Part shown: positions 19,632 to 27,326 of the stretch, in pieces
Layout: each line of letters starts with the position of its first letter
Numbering within the stretch: the stretch's first letter is position 1
NCBI GenBank assembly: GCA_947492185.1
Contig: CANLMR010000001.1
Location: forward strand, 186,001-250,000
DNA length: 64,000 bases
Origin: an uncultured Tenacibaculum sp.
Lineage (GTDB): Bacteria; Bacteroidota; Bacteroidia; Flavobacteriales; Flavobacteriaceae
Reading direction: 5' to 3'
Position numbers and translations under genes: made by a program
The notes under the pieces: generated by a model
Seen by the model: only the letters and a program-made list of their open reading frames with translations
Told to the model about the DNA's origin: nothing
Databases searched by the model: none

Positions 19632-19639
19632 TAAATTTG
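19632..19639 (+). promoter_or_regulatory. Promoter -7 element for pheS
   Basis: TAAATTTG matches TAnnTTTG exactly and lies 21 nt before the pheS ATG, so the leader would be about 15 nt. No clear -33 box. Confidence 0.6.
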
Positions 19640-19660
19640 CGACTCAATTTTTGAAGGATT

Positions 19661-20680
19661 ATGTTAGATAAAGTTAAAGAACTTATAGGAGACGTTCAAA
19701 CATTTCAAGCAACTACTAAGGAAGAAGTAGAAGCTTTCAGAATAAAATACTTAGGTAGCAAAGGATTACTTAGAGATTTATTTGCTGAATTTAAGAATGT
19801 AGACGCCGAATTACGTAAGGATTTTGGACAAGCTTTAAACAATCTAAAAAACTCTGCAGAAGGAAAAGTTGCGGAATTGAATGAAGCTTTAGAGAGTGCT
19901 GTTGAAGAAAGAGGGGTTTATGGAGATTTAACTAGACCTTCTGAACCAATTGAATTAGGATCTCGTCATCCAATATCAATTGTTAAAAATCAAATTATTG
20001 AAGTTTTCAATAGAATTGGTTTTACTGTTTCTGAAGGACCGGAAATTGAAGATGATTGGCATAATTTTACAGCATTAAACTTACCTGAATATCATCCAGC
20101 GAGAGATATGCAGGATACTTTCTTTATCGAAAAGAATCCAGATACATTATTAAGAACACATACTTCTTCTGTTCAAGTTCGTTATATGGAACAGAATGAA
20201 CCTCCGATTCGAACTATTTCTCCGGGAAGAGTTTTTAGAAATGAAGATATTTCTGCACGTGCGCACTGTATTTTTCATCAAGTAGAAGGATTATATATTG
20301 ATACTGATGTTTCATTTGCAGATTTAAAACAAGTTCTTTTATACTTTACAAAAGAAATGTTCGGCAAATCAAAGATTCGTTTACGTCCTTCTTATTTCCC
20401 TTTTACAGAACCAAGTGCTGAAGTAGATATTTATTGGGGATTAGAAACAGAAACTGATTATAGAATCACTAAAGGAACTGGTTGGTTAGAAATTATGGGG
20501 TGCGGAATGGTAGATCCTAACGTATTAAAAAACTGTAATATTGATCCAACTAAATATTCTGGATATGCTTTTGGAATGGGTATAGAACGTATTGCAATGT
20601 TATTATATCAAATTCCTGATATTAGGATGTTCTATGAAAATGATGTTCGTTTCTTAGAGCAGTTTAAATCTGTGCTATAA
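19661..20680 (+). CDS. pheS: Phenylalanyl-tRNA synthetase alpha subunit
   Basis: A 339-residue catalytic alpha subunit that charges tRNA-Phe with the beta subunit (pheT, not in this window). The N-terminal coiled coil covers about 1-85. The class II core has motif 2 around FRNEDISARAHCIFHQ (192-207) and motif 3 in GYAFGMGIERIAM near the C-terminus, with FTEPSAEVD between. All are intact and length is normal. A small conserved gene follows after 5 nt. The leader is very short, so no attenuator is expected. Confidence 0.98.
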   Translation: MLDKVKELIGDVQTFQATTKEEVEAFRIKYLGSKGLLRDLFAEFKNVDAELRKDFGQALNNLKNSAEGKVAELNEALESAVEERGVYGDLTRPSEPIELGSRHPISIVKNQIIEVFNRIGFTVSEGPEIEDDWHNFTALNLPEYHPARDMQDTFFIEKNPDTLLRTHTSSVQVRYMEQNEPPIRTISPGRVFRNEDISARAHCIFHQVEGLYIDTDVSFADLKQVLLYFTKEMFGKSKIRLRPSYFPFTEPSAEVDIYWGLETETDYRITKGTGWLEIMGCGMVDPNVLKNCNIDPTKYSGYAFGMGIERIAMLLYQIPDIRMFYENDVRFLEQFKSVL

Positions 20681-20685
20681 TTCAC

Positions 20686-21081
20686 ATGAGAAAAGATATT
20701 GAAATTTCTGAAGTAACTGACCTGGAAATGGCCGTTGTTTTGGAGCATAATGATACTCATAACACTGAGGATTGGTATGTATACTTAATCAACAATAAAA
20801 ATGTTGATTTAGAAATGGCTATTATTGTTTCTCAAGGATTTTCTGAAACGAAAACTACTACAGTATTCAGAAAAAAGATAGATAAACTTCCTGCAAATTC
20901 TTTTGTTAAGGTTGAAATGATACATCCAGATGTATTTGTTTTAAACAACAGATTTCAAGTTTCTTTTTTTGAAGGTAGTCAAATATTTGAAAAAACATTT
21001 TTATTCAAAGAAAACTCTATTAAAGAAGGAAGTTTAAGAATGATTTCATCTCTTAAGAAAAGAGGAATATTAGTTAAATAA
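20686..21081 (+). CDS. Conserved small hypothetical protein downstream of pheS
   Basis: A 131-residue soluble protein that I recognise only as a flavobacterial gene often found after pheS. It is acidic at the N-terminus, with alternating hydrophobic residues suggesting a beta-rich fold, no signal peptide, and no Cys or catalytic motif. It begins 5 nt after the pheS stop, so it must be co-transcribed. No function is proposed. The sRNA-like array begins about 30 nt beyond its stop. Confidence 0.8.
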   Translation: MRKDIEISEVTDLEMAVVLEHNDTHNTEDWYVYLINNKNVDLEMAIIVSQGFSETKTTTVFRKKIDKLPANSFVKVEMIHPDVFVLNNRFQVSFFEGSQIFEKTFLFKENSIKEGSLRMISSLKKRGILVK

Positions 21082-21109
21082 CTTTATTATTTTCTATTCA
21101 TATTAAACA

Positions 21110-21242
21110 AGAAAAATCCTTTTACAGTTAGGGTCTGTAAAAGGATTTTGTCTAGTTAACCAAATAAATATAAAAACTTTTAATTCAAATAATGAAAATT
21201 GTATTTTAAGGGGATAAATACTTTTAATTATCAAATTATTTA
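21110..21242 (-). ncRNA. Putative small RNA 1 of tandem array
   Basis: Minus-strand unit of about 133 nt. The -7 element TACCTTTG is at 21248-21255. The transcript would begin near 21242 (GTGTAAATAA), carry ATCCCC in mid-length, and end in a perfect 15-bp hairpin (21113-21149; loop ACCCTAA) followed by five T. The hairpin may also help end the plus-strand pheS transcript. Ends are estimated from pattern. Confidence 0.5.
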
Positions 21243-21324
21243 CACTCCAAAGGTACTATAGATTCCTTCATTTTTTCTATCAAATTCGACGTTTGTTTTG
21301 CCAACTATAGTTTAATTGTTTGAA

Positions 21325-21336
21325 TTACTCGATAAG
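21325..21336. promoter_or_regulatory. Conserved upstream box of small RNA 1
   Basis: TTACTCGATAAG, the most diverged copy of the TTTATCGATAAA-like box, 69-70 bp upstream of the -7 element at 21248-21255. Possible protein-binding site; inferred from conserved spacing across the four units. Confidence 0.35.
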
Positions 21337-21394
21337 TTAAATTTTGCCTTTATTAATTACATTTTTAATCTATTAAATTTGAATTTTAATGAAT

Positions 21395-21534
21395 AAAAAA
21401 CTCTCTTACTGTAGGGACTGTAAGAGAGTTGGCGTGATTTTAGTTAATCACAAAACTTTAATTCAAATTCAAAATGAAAAACAAAACTTTTCTTAGGGAT
21501 TACTTATATATTGGGGTTTATTGTTTCTTATTTA
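21395..21534 (-). ncRNA. Putative small RNA 2 of tandem array
   Basis: Minus-strand unit of about 140 nt. The -7 element TATCTTTG is at 21540-21547, the conserved 5' GTGTAAATAAG follows, then AATCCCTAAG and TTTTTCATTTTGAA. It ends in a perfect 11-bp hairpin (21399-21430; loop with CCCTA) followed by TTTTTTATTC. The stem differs from that of unit 1 at several paired positions while staying fully paired. Confidence 0.55.
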
Positions 21535-21616
21535 CACCTCAAAGATACGACTCATTAAGTCCTTACTTATCAGATATTCGACGTTTCATTTTTTTACTAT
21601 AGATAAACCGTTACAA

Positions 21617-21628
21617 TTTATCGGTAAA
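21617..21628. promoter_or_regulatory. Conserved upstream box of small RNA 2
   Basis: TTTATCGGTAAA, one base from a perfect palindrome, about 70 bp upstream of the -7 element at 21540-21547. Confidence 0.4.
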
Positions 21629-21687
21629 CAAAATTTTTAGTCTAAAAGTGTGCTAAAATGTAATTTAAGAAGAAAATAAAACGCAAA

Positions 21688-21798
21688 GAAAAACCTCTTA
21701 CATTTGGGGCTTGCAAGAGGTTTATTTTTTAACTCAAAAAATGAAAAAGTATATTGTTTTGGGGATTATTACTTTTTAAATTTCTTTACTACTATTAA
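21688..21798 (-). ncRNA. Putative small RNA 3 of tandem array
   Basis: Minus-strand unit of about 111 nt. The -7 element TACTTTTG is at 21804-21811, followed by GTGTTAATAG, AATAATCCCC, TTTTTCATTTTTTGAG and a 9-bp stem (21691-21723) with GCCCCAAA in the loop and a T5 tail. It lacks the TTAACTA block present in units 1 and 2. A 12-codon plus-strand frame at 21741-21779 is truncated relative to unit 4. Confidence 0.55.
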
Positions 21799-21880
21799 CA
21801 CTTCAAAAGTACAATGCATTAATCCCTTTTTTAACAGATTTTCGATGTTTCATTTTTTTACTATAGACAAACTGTTATAA

Positions 21881-21892
21881 TTTATCGATAAA
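21881..21892. promoter_or_regulatory. Conserved upstream box of small RNA 3
   Basis: TTTATCGATAAA, a perfect 12-bp palindrome, about 70 bp upstream of the -7 element at 21804-21811. It is the best copy of the four. Confidence 0.45.
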
Positions 21893-21946
21893 TAAATTTT
21901 AACGCCATAAAAAATAATTGAATTGTTTTTTGAAAATGTACAACAA

Positions 21947-22059
21947 AGAAAAACCCCTTACATTTGGGGCTTGCAAGAGGTTGTTTTTTTAACTCAAAAA
22001 ATGAAAAAGTATATTGTTTTGGGGATTATTACTTTTTTAAATTTCTTTACTACTATTAA
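21947..22059 (-). ncRNA. Putative small RNA 4 of tandem array
   Basis: Minus-strand unit of about 113 nt, nearly identical to unit 3. The -7 element TACCTTTG is at 22065-22072. The terminator-like hairpin spans 21951-21982 with the GCCCCAAA loop and a T5 tail, but one stem pair has become a mismatch. A plus-strand frame of 34 codons (22001-22105) exists, but a one-base difference breaks it in unit 3, so I do not call it a gene. Confidence 0.5.
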
Positions 22060-22140
22060 CACTTCAAAGGTACAATCATTAACTAGTTTAAAATCTATTA
22101 ATTAGTTTTTTAGTTTCTTTCCTTAGGTGAATGGGTTATA

Positions 22141-22152
22141 ATTATCGATGAA
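22141..22152. promoter_or_regulatory. Conserved upstream box of small RNA 4
   Basis: ATTATCGATGAA, an imperfect copy of the palindromic box, about 69 bp upstream of the -7 element at 22065-22072 and 8 nt from the cupin gene stop. Confidence 0.35.
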
Positions 22153-22159
22153 TGGTTTT

Positions 22160-22522
22160 TTAAATCGACTCATAGGTTTCTACAGTTATATCTGCTAACA
22201 CATCTCCAGTATGTTTTGTTGATAATGGTTCAAAAAGCAATATATGTACTTCTTCTTTTGCTATTGGTTTGTGCAGAACTCCTTTAGGAACAATATAAAA
22301 CTCACCTTCATTAATAATTACTGAAGACTCCTCTAAATCAATTTGTAATTGACCCTTCATAACCATAAACAATTCATCTTCATTATCATGTTTATGAAAT
22401 ACAAACTCTCCTTGTATTTTGGCTAATAATACTTGTTGTCCGTTTAACTCTGCAATTTTTTTAGGAGACCATTGATCTGAAAACAAACCAAACTTTTGTT
22501 GAATATTTATTACTGATGACAT
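22160..22522 (-). CDS. Cupin domain protein
   Basis: A 120-residue single-domain cupin. The first cupin motif is seen as KHDNEDELFMVMKGQ near residues 41-55, with the two His/Glu-type metal ligands, and the second as EGEFYIVPKGVLHKP near 69-83. This is the small stand-alone type that often binds a divalent metal; a catalytic or ligand-binding role cannot be chosen. The gene lies 16 nt after a DUF6503-like lipoprotein and is probably co-transcribed with it. The small-RNA array starts right after its stop. Confidence 0.85.
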   Translation of the reverse strand: MSSVINIQQKFGLFSDQWSPKKIAELNGQQVLLAKIQGEFVFHKHDNEDELFMVMKGQLQIDLEESSVIINEGEFYIVPKGVLHKPIAKEEVHILLFEPLSTKHTGDVLADITVETYESI

Positions 22523-22538
22523 ACGTTAACGTTTTAAT

Positions 22539-23333
22539 TTAATATTTAAGAACCTCTACATTCCCTGTTTCTATTCTTGAAATTTCTTTTAGTTTATCAT
22601 TCTCATATAAACTTGGTAATTCAGACAAAGGTGTTCCAACTTCTGCTTTATAATTTATATAATCTTGAAATAAAATACCTGCTACATTTCGTCTATTATA
22701 AGTACTTCTAAATCGAACACCTCCGCCATTAACTTTATAGTTATATGCTAAATAATCCATTGTATTTTTATTTTTATTAATCCAATAGTAATATTGATCT
22801 TCAAAATCTTTTCCTCCTCCTTCTTGTTTAAATGTAACTTCTATTATATCATAATCTTCATCTTTAATGTTTACTTCTCCAACATACTTTTTATTAACGG
22901 CAGCGTCATTTAACTTATATGGAAGCGTAGCGAAATAAATTACAGAGTTTAAAGATTCACCATAACGAGATGCATCTTCTTCTTTTAAATCTGTTTTATG
23001 ACCATTAATTGTTCTAGTAAAATTCCCGCTATCTAAAACATCAATAATTTCATCTTTTTGATCATTTTGTTTAATCACAGAATAACGATATGATGCGTTT
23101 TTATTTGTAAAACTATACTGTTTGTTTCTGAATATAAAAGTATACGAAGCCTTAGTAAATAAATCTCCTCCATGAGCTTTAATTGAAGAATTAATAATTG
23201 CTTCCCCTTTACTAAAAGTTATTTCTTTTTTTCCTGTGTTTAACTCTTTATGAGCTTCTTGCTGTTCTGGTTTACAAGAAAAAATGACAACTATTATTGA
23301 AGTTAAAGCTATTGATTTTAAAATGGTTTTCAT
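22539..23333 (-). CDS. DUF6503-like lipoprotein
   Basis: 264 residues with a lipoprotein signal (lipobox IFSC, Cys20). The pattern IxxSIKAHGG near residue 50, followed by beta-strand-rich sequence and GGGVRFRSTYN near 205, resembles the Bacteroidota family DUF6503, which has a LolA/LolB-like fold by general form; family name from memory. It precedes the cupin gene by 16 nt. A second, more distant relative in this window is the protein at 31789-32493. Function unknown. Confidence 0.75.
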   Translation of the reverse strand: MKTILKSIALTSIIVVIFSCKPEQQEAHKELNTGKKEITFSKGEAIINSSIKAHGGDLFTKASYTFIFRNKQYSFTNKNASYRYSVIKQNDQKDEIIDVLDSGNFTRTINGHKTDLKEEDASRYGESLNSVIYFATLPYKLNDAAVNKKYVGEVNIKDEDYDIIEVTFKQEGGGKDFEDQYYYWINKNKNTMDYLAYNYKVNGGGVRFRSTYNRRNVAGILFQDYINYKAEVGTPLSELPSLYENDKLKEISRIETGNVEVLKY

Positions 23334-23418
23334 TGTTGCTTGATTTGCTATTGTAAATATGTCCTATTTTTTTGAACAACTTACAAGTATTAACAAATTT
23401 TTAGTGAATTTAATCCAT

Positions 23419-23449
23419 AAAAAAACCGCTTAAATAATTTAAGCGGTTT
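23419..23449 (-). terminator. Intrinsic terminator after the coiled-coil membrane gene
   Basis: A 13-bp stem (23423-23435 with 23437-23449) with a T7 tail on the minus strand, 22 nt past the stop codon. Confidence 0.85.
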
Positions 23450-23470
23450 GAATTATATATAGTGTTGGTT

Positions 23471-24379
23471 TTATCTCAAACTAATTTTTCCTTTTCCTGC
23501 TACTGCACCATTAATATATACGTTTACTGTATAATCACCTTTTTTCATAAGGTGTCTATCAACAGATATTAATGATACTATCCCTAGTTTTTGATTCTCA
23601 TAATTTACTTTAATATAATCATTATAAGCCATTTCAGAATTATCATTGTTACCTTGATTCTTATCAGAAAGAATTACATTATTATTCTTATCTAAGATTT
23701 GAATAAAAACATCTCTTTCTCCAGTTTCTGCTAACTCATTTTCTAATAAATCAAACTTAATTTTAAAAGCATCTGTTTTTCTAGACTTAGAAGTACTTGT
23801 ATATCTTCCATTGCTTCTTTCTTTGTAAGAAAATATAGCAATATCACTTATTTTTAAATCAGCGGCTACTCCTATTTTTTCTTTCAAGGCTTTCTCTTGA
23901 TTTACTAATTCCTCATTTTTTTTAGTTAATGATTCTTGAGATTTTCGGTGCGCTCTTAATTTTCGTCTAACCGAAGTATTCTCTTCTTGCAGCTTAGCGT
24001 TTTGCTGATGAAGTTTATCAGCTTTCAGCATCAATTGTCTGTTTTCACGTTCTAACTGAGTAACTTTTAAACTATACTTTACTAGCTTATCATAATTCCC
24101 TTTTTTGATTTCTTTAATAGAATCTTTAAGAGAAATCATTTTATTGATACTTGTAATAATTCTTCTAGATAATCCTTTCTTCTTTACCGACATTTTTTTA
24201 TAATCGGCAACGATTTGATCAAGCTCTTGTTGTAAAATTAGTTTTTCTTTTCTAAACTCTTCATCAAGCCTGTTTTGACTCTCATGCGTTTTAAAAGAAT
24301 AAACTACTAATGAAATTAAAAGTACAATTGGTGAATACTTCAAAAATTTGTTCACCGAGGCTTTACTTATTTTTGTCAT
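23471..24379 (-). CDS. Coiled-coil inner-membrane protein of unknown function
   Basis: 302 residues. One membrane helix at about 13-27, then a heptad-patterned, Lys/Glu/Leu-rich coiled coil across about 35-165, then a C-terminal domain of about 130 residues rich in beta strands (KISDIAIFSYKERSNGRYTS opens it). The layout suggests an anchored periplasmic or cytoplasmic scaffold. I recognise similar unnamed flavobacterial proteins but no characterised one. The leader has a CCCCC run 4 nt before the ATG. It has its own terminator and faces away from the AGCS symporter. Confidence 0.8.
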   Translation of the reverse strand: MTKISKASVNKFLKYSPIVLLISLVVYSFKTHESQNRLDEEFRKEKLILQQELDQIVADYKKMSVKKKGLSRRIITSINKMISLKDSIKEIKKGNYDKLVKYSLKVTQLERENRQLMLKADKLHQQNAKLQEENTSVRRKLRAHRKSQESLTKKNEELVNQEKALKEKIGVAADLKISDIAIFSYKERSNGRYTSTSKSRKTDAFKIKFDLLENELAETGERDVFIQILDKNNNVILSDKNQGNNDNSEMAYNDYIKVNYENQKLGIVSLISVDRHLMKKGDYTVNVYINGAVAGKGKISLR

Positions 24380-24560
24380 TGTAGGGGGAAATTGAAGTTA
24401 TCTGTTAAAATTATGAAAAAACTTTTGTTTTTAATAGTAAAATTTTCCTTTTTTCGATAAAAGGTTGTGAATTCTCTTCGAATGGTGTCTCTTTCATAGA
24501 ATCCATAAAATATTGTAAAAGAATTTATTATAATATGTTAATTTCGTTTTAAAACAAAAG

Positions 24561-25925
24561 ATGTTTATAAATCTACAAGATAGTATCGCACAATTTTCCT
24601 CTTGGGTTTGGGGAGTTCCTCTTTTAATTCTACTAATTGGAGGTGGGTTATTCCTTTTCTTATATTCTGGATTAGTACCATTTCGTTACTTAGGCCATGC
24701 AGTAAATGTTTTACGAGGAAAATATGACAAGCATAATTCTCCTGGAGATTTATCACATTATGAAGCTTTATCTTCAGCCATTGCTGCAACTGTAGGAATG
24801 GGAAATATAAGTGGAGTTGCTATTGCAATTGCCACAGGTGGACCTGGAGCTATTTTCTGGATGTGGGTTAGCGCTTTTGTGGGAATGGCTACAAAATTTT
24901 TCACCTGTACTTTATCAATTATGTATAGAGGAAAAGATGAAGAAGGAAATGTAAAAGGTGGGCCCATGTATGTAATTACTGAGGGTTTAGGAAAAAAATG
25001 GAAACCATTAGCCATTTTTTTCGCTTTAGCTGGTTTAATAGGAACATTACCTGCGTTTCAAGCAAATCAGTTAACACAAACTTTGGTTGACGTTTTTCAA
25101 GTAAATGAAAGCAATACATTTACAGCAAAACTATTACTTGGTATATCGATAGCTTTAATCACTTCGTTAGTGATTTTTGGTGGAATTAAACGAATTGGAA
25201 AAGTGGCAGGAAAATTAGTTCCTGTAATGGTTGTTATTTATTTAGTAACTGTAGCAACTATTTTAGTTTTAAAAGCAGGAGATATTCCTGAAATATTCTC
25301 GTTAATATTTACAGATGCTTTTTCCGGAAATGCTGTTATGGGTGGAGCTTTAGGTGCATTAATTATTACTGGAGTAAAAAGAGCCGCTTTTTCAAATGAA
25401 GCCGGTTTAGGAACTGCTCCAATGATGCATGGAACTGCAAAAACTAATGAGCCAATTAGAGAAGGTTTGGTTGCAATGCTTGGCCCAGCAATTGACACTT
25501 TATTAGTTTGTACGCTTACTGCATTAGCTATATTAGCTTCCGGAATTTGGCAAAATTTTGATGGAAATGGTATTTCACTTACGCTTTCTTCTTTTGATGC
25601 TGTTTTACCTCACGGATTAGGAAGTCTTATTCTAACCATTTGTGTTTTAATATTTGCGTTTTCTACATTATTCACTTATTCTTTTTATGGCTATTCTTGT
25701 TTAAGCTTTTTAACCAATGCTAAAATTGGGAAGTATTATAACTACATATACATTGTAACTATAGTAATTGCTTCAATTATAAAATTAGATTTTGTAATTA
25801 ATTTAATTGATAGCGGTTATGCTTTAATGGCCATACCTACTGTAATTTCTACATTGATTTTAGCTCCTAAAGTAAAAAGGGCAGCAAAAGAGTATTTTCG
25901 AAAATTAAAAGTTGAAGAAAGTTGA
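24561..25925 (+). CDS. Alanine/glycine:cation symporter (AGCS family)
   Basis: A 454-residue inner-membrane amino-acid transporter that takes up alanine or glycine with Na+ or H+. Around eleven hydrophobic segments are visible. Family motifs include GNISGVAIAIATGGPGAIFWMW near 87-108 and AAFSNEAGLGTAPMMHGTAKT near 275-295. Length is typical. It is a single gene, divergent from the coiled-coil membrane gene and converging with the M50-like gene. Substrate is taken from the family and not proven. Confidence 0.95.
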   Translation: MFINLQDSIAQFSSWVWGVPLLILLIGGGLFLFLYSGLVPFRYLGHAVNVLRGKYDKHNSPGDLSHYEALSSAIAATVGMGNISGVAIAIATGGPGAIFWMWVSAFVGMATKFFTCTLSIMYRGKDEEGNVKGGPMYVITEGLGKKWKPLAIFFALAGLIGTLPAFQANQLTQTLVDVFQVNESNTFTAKLLLGISIALITSLVIFGGIKRIGKVAGKLVPVMVVIYLVTVATILVLKAGDIPEIFSLIFTDAFSGNAVMGGALGALIITGVKRAAFSNEAGLGTAPMMHGTAKTNEPIREGLVAMLGPAIDTLLVCTLTALAILASGIWQNFDGNGISLTLSSFDAVLPHGLGSLILTICVLIFAFSTLFTYSFYGYSCLSFLTNAKIGKYYNYIYIVTIVIASIIKLDFVINLIDSGYALMAIPTVISTLILAPKVKRAAKEYFRKLKVEES

Positions 25926-25930
25926 TATCA

Positions 25931-26632
25931 TTATCTATTTAAATAGTATCGAATACTCTTCCAAAGTAAAAAGAAACTAAATAATAGAATTAAGACACCC
26001 CACATCCAATAGGTTCCAAAAGAATTTATTGCAATGTTTTGCGTATCAGAATTCATAACTTGGCCACTTCTTTCAAATTGTTTTGTAAACAGATAATTGA
26101 GTTGTAGATACGTGCTAAGTATACATTGCAAGCCTAAAAATAGAATAGTTATGTTTTCTGCCTTTTTATTTTTTAAAAAAGTAATTATAATAAAAAACAC
26201 AGCAAATGCACTGAGTACTATAATTCCCCAATATGAACGAATCCATAAGATTAGTGATAAAATTATAACTCCAGTTAAAACTCGCAATGATATAGATGCA
26301 TGTTTTCCTGATCTTGCTGAAACAATTAAAATAGCTCCAGAAATTGCGGGTCCTAATAATCCACCAGCAGCAGTTAAAGCACTAGCCGTAGGTATAGAAA
26401 AAAGTTTATTAGTAACTGTAGAATAAGCTACACCTCCTCCATTCTGATAAATTTCTAAATATTTAAAATCGCCTCCTATCAGAATAGCAGTTAAACCATG
26501 ACCCATTTCATGGAACCAAGTTCCTAATAATCGGAAAGGATATTGTACTTGCACAAAATAAGGCAACTGTAATAACAAGAAAATTACACTTGCAATAATT
26601 AAGACAGTATAATCTAACTTTTTAGAATTCAC
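25931..26632 (-). CDS. M50-like membrane metallopeptidase
   Basis: A 233-residue membrane protein with about six hydrophobic segments. The zinc site HEMGH is at residues 41-45, at the end of the first periplasmic/membrane segment, as in M50B-type site-2 peptidases. A conserved NGGGVAYS follows near 75. The start is GTG; no upstream or nearby ATG gives a better protein. It lies 21 nt after the PaiB-like gene and 5 nt from the convergent symporter stop. It may cleave a membrane-bound regulator, but no substrate is nearby. Confidence 0.82.
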   Translation of the reverse strand: MNSKKLDYTVLIIASVIFLLLQLPYFVQVQYPFRLLGTWFHEMGHGLTAILIGGDFKYLEIYQNGGGVAYSTVTNKLFSIPTASALTAAGGLLGPAISGAILIVSARSGKHASISLRVLTGVIILSLILWIRSYWGIIVLSAFAVFFIIITFLKNKKAENITILFLGLQCILSTYLQLNYLFTKQFERSGQVMNSDTQNIAINSFGTYWMWGVLILLFSFFLLWKSIRYYLNR

Positions 26633-26653
26633 TTTAGCTTTTTAAAACTCCCA

Positions 26654-27286
26654 TTATGAGAAAATTTTCTCTTTTCTCTTTTTCATTTCTTCTCCTAACA
26701 ATTTATCTAAACCATTTTTATCCTCTAGTTTTTGAATAATATTTGAGAAGGTTTCTTCATCAACACCTTGGCTTAGTTTAAAAACACCCTCTATTTTCTC
26801 TACTTTAATTTCAAAACCAGAAATGTGAGGCATTAAACTTTGTTTGTATGACTCTGATAAATTATCATAAATAGTTGGAGAATTAGAATCTCCATTTTCA
26901 TGTAACAAAGTAAACTCTCTCATTAAATTTATAAGCTGATCTCCTTCAAAAAAAGAAATATTTCCATTCACATGAACGGTCATATAATTCCATGTAGATC
27001 CTTTACTTTTATTCGTTCCCCAAGAAGCACTAACATATCCATTTGGTCCATTAAAAACGACCAAGATTTTAGTGTTATTACATAGCGCTTCATAATGATC
27101 GGTTTTTTTCATCATATGACCAATCAGATAGATTTTTCCTTCTCTTCGCTCTACAACCAAAGGAATATGAGTTCCAACGAAGTTTCCATTATCATTTAAA
27201 CCTGTAATAAAAGCTAAAGGATAATGATTTATAAAACTTAGTAGTTCATCAACATTATCCTCTTTATAATTGGGTATATTATACAT
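26654..27286 (-). CDS. FMN-binding PaiB-family protein
   Basis: A 210-residue protein of the PaiB / FMN-binding split-barrel family. The opening MYNIPNY, LAFITGLNDNGNFVGTHIPLV and IYLIGHMMKKTDHYE follow the family pattern, with the GYVSASW and WNYMTVHVNG stretches in the middle. In Bacillus PaiB is named as a negative regulator of sporulation and protease genes; here a flavin-dependent enzyme or regulator are both possible. It precedes the M50-like gene by 21 nt. No DNA-binding helix is evident. Confidence 0.88.
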   Translation of the reverse strand: MYNIPNYKEDNVDELLSFINHYPLAFITGLNDNGNFVGTHIPLVVERREGKIYLIGHMMKKTDHYEALCNNTKILVVFNGPNGYVSASWGTNKSKGSTWNYMTVHVNGNISFFEGDQLINLMREFTLLHENGDSNSPTIYDNLSESYKQSLMPHISGFEIKVEKIEGVFKLSQGVDEETFSNIIQKLEDKNGLDKLLGEEMKKRKEKIFS

Positions 27287-27326
27287 GTATTACTACTTTA
27301 AAATTTAGAAACACAATGTAGTAATT

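Larger units (their letters stand above)
21107..22160 (-). repeat. Tandem array of four ~260-290 bp repeat units between pheS operon and cupin gene
   Basis: About 1.05 kb without a convincing protein gene. Four units start at hairpins at 21113, 21399, 21691 and 21951. Units 3 and 4 are nearly identical over about 150 bp; units 1 and 2 are more diverged and share an extra block with GTTAACTA/ATTAACTA on the minus strand. Each unit has, on the minus strand, an upstream box resembling TTTATCGATAAA, a TAnnTTTG element 69-70 bp later, a conserved GTGTWAATA start, a CCC/CCCC motif, TTTTCATT, and a terminator-like hairpin with a C-rich loop. Plus-strand short reading frames in the units are not conserved. 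Confidence 0.85.

Noticed and set aside
21113..21982. Repeats at 21.1-22.1 kb as a CRISPR array
   Set aside because: Units are 260-290 bp apart, only four, with diverged hairpins and conserved promoter-like elements; no short identical repeats with unique spacers and no cas genes.
21474..22105. Short plus-strand frames in the array (21474-21602, 21741-21779, 22001-22105) as small protein genes
   Set aside because: Their peptides are not alike: 42, 12 and 34 residues, with a one-base indel between the last two. Nucleotide structure on the other strand is what is conserved.
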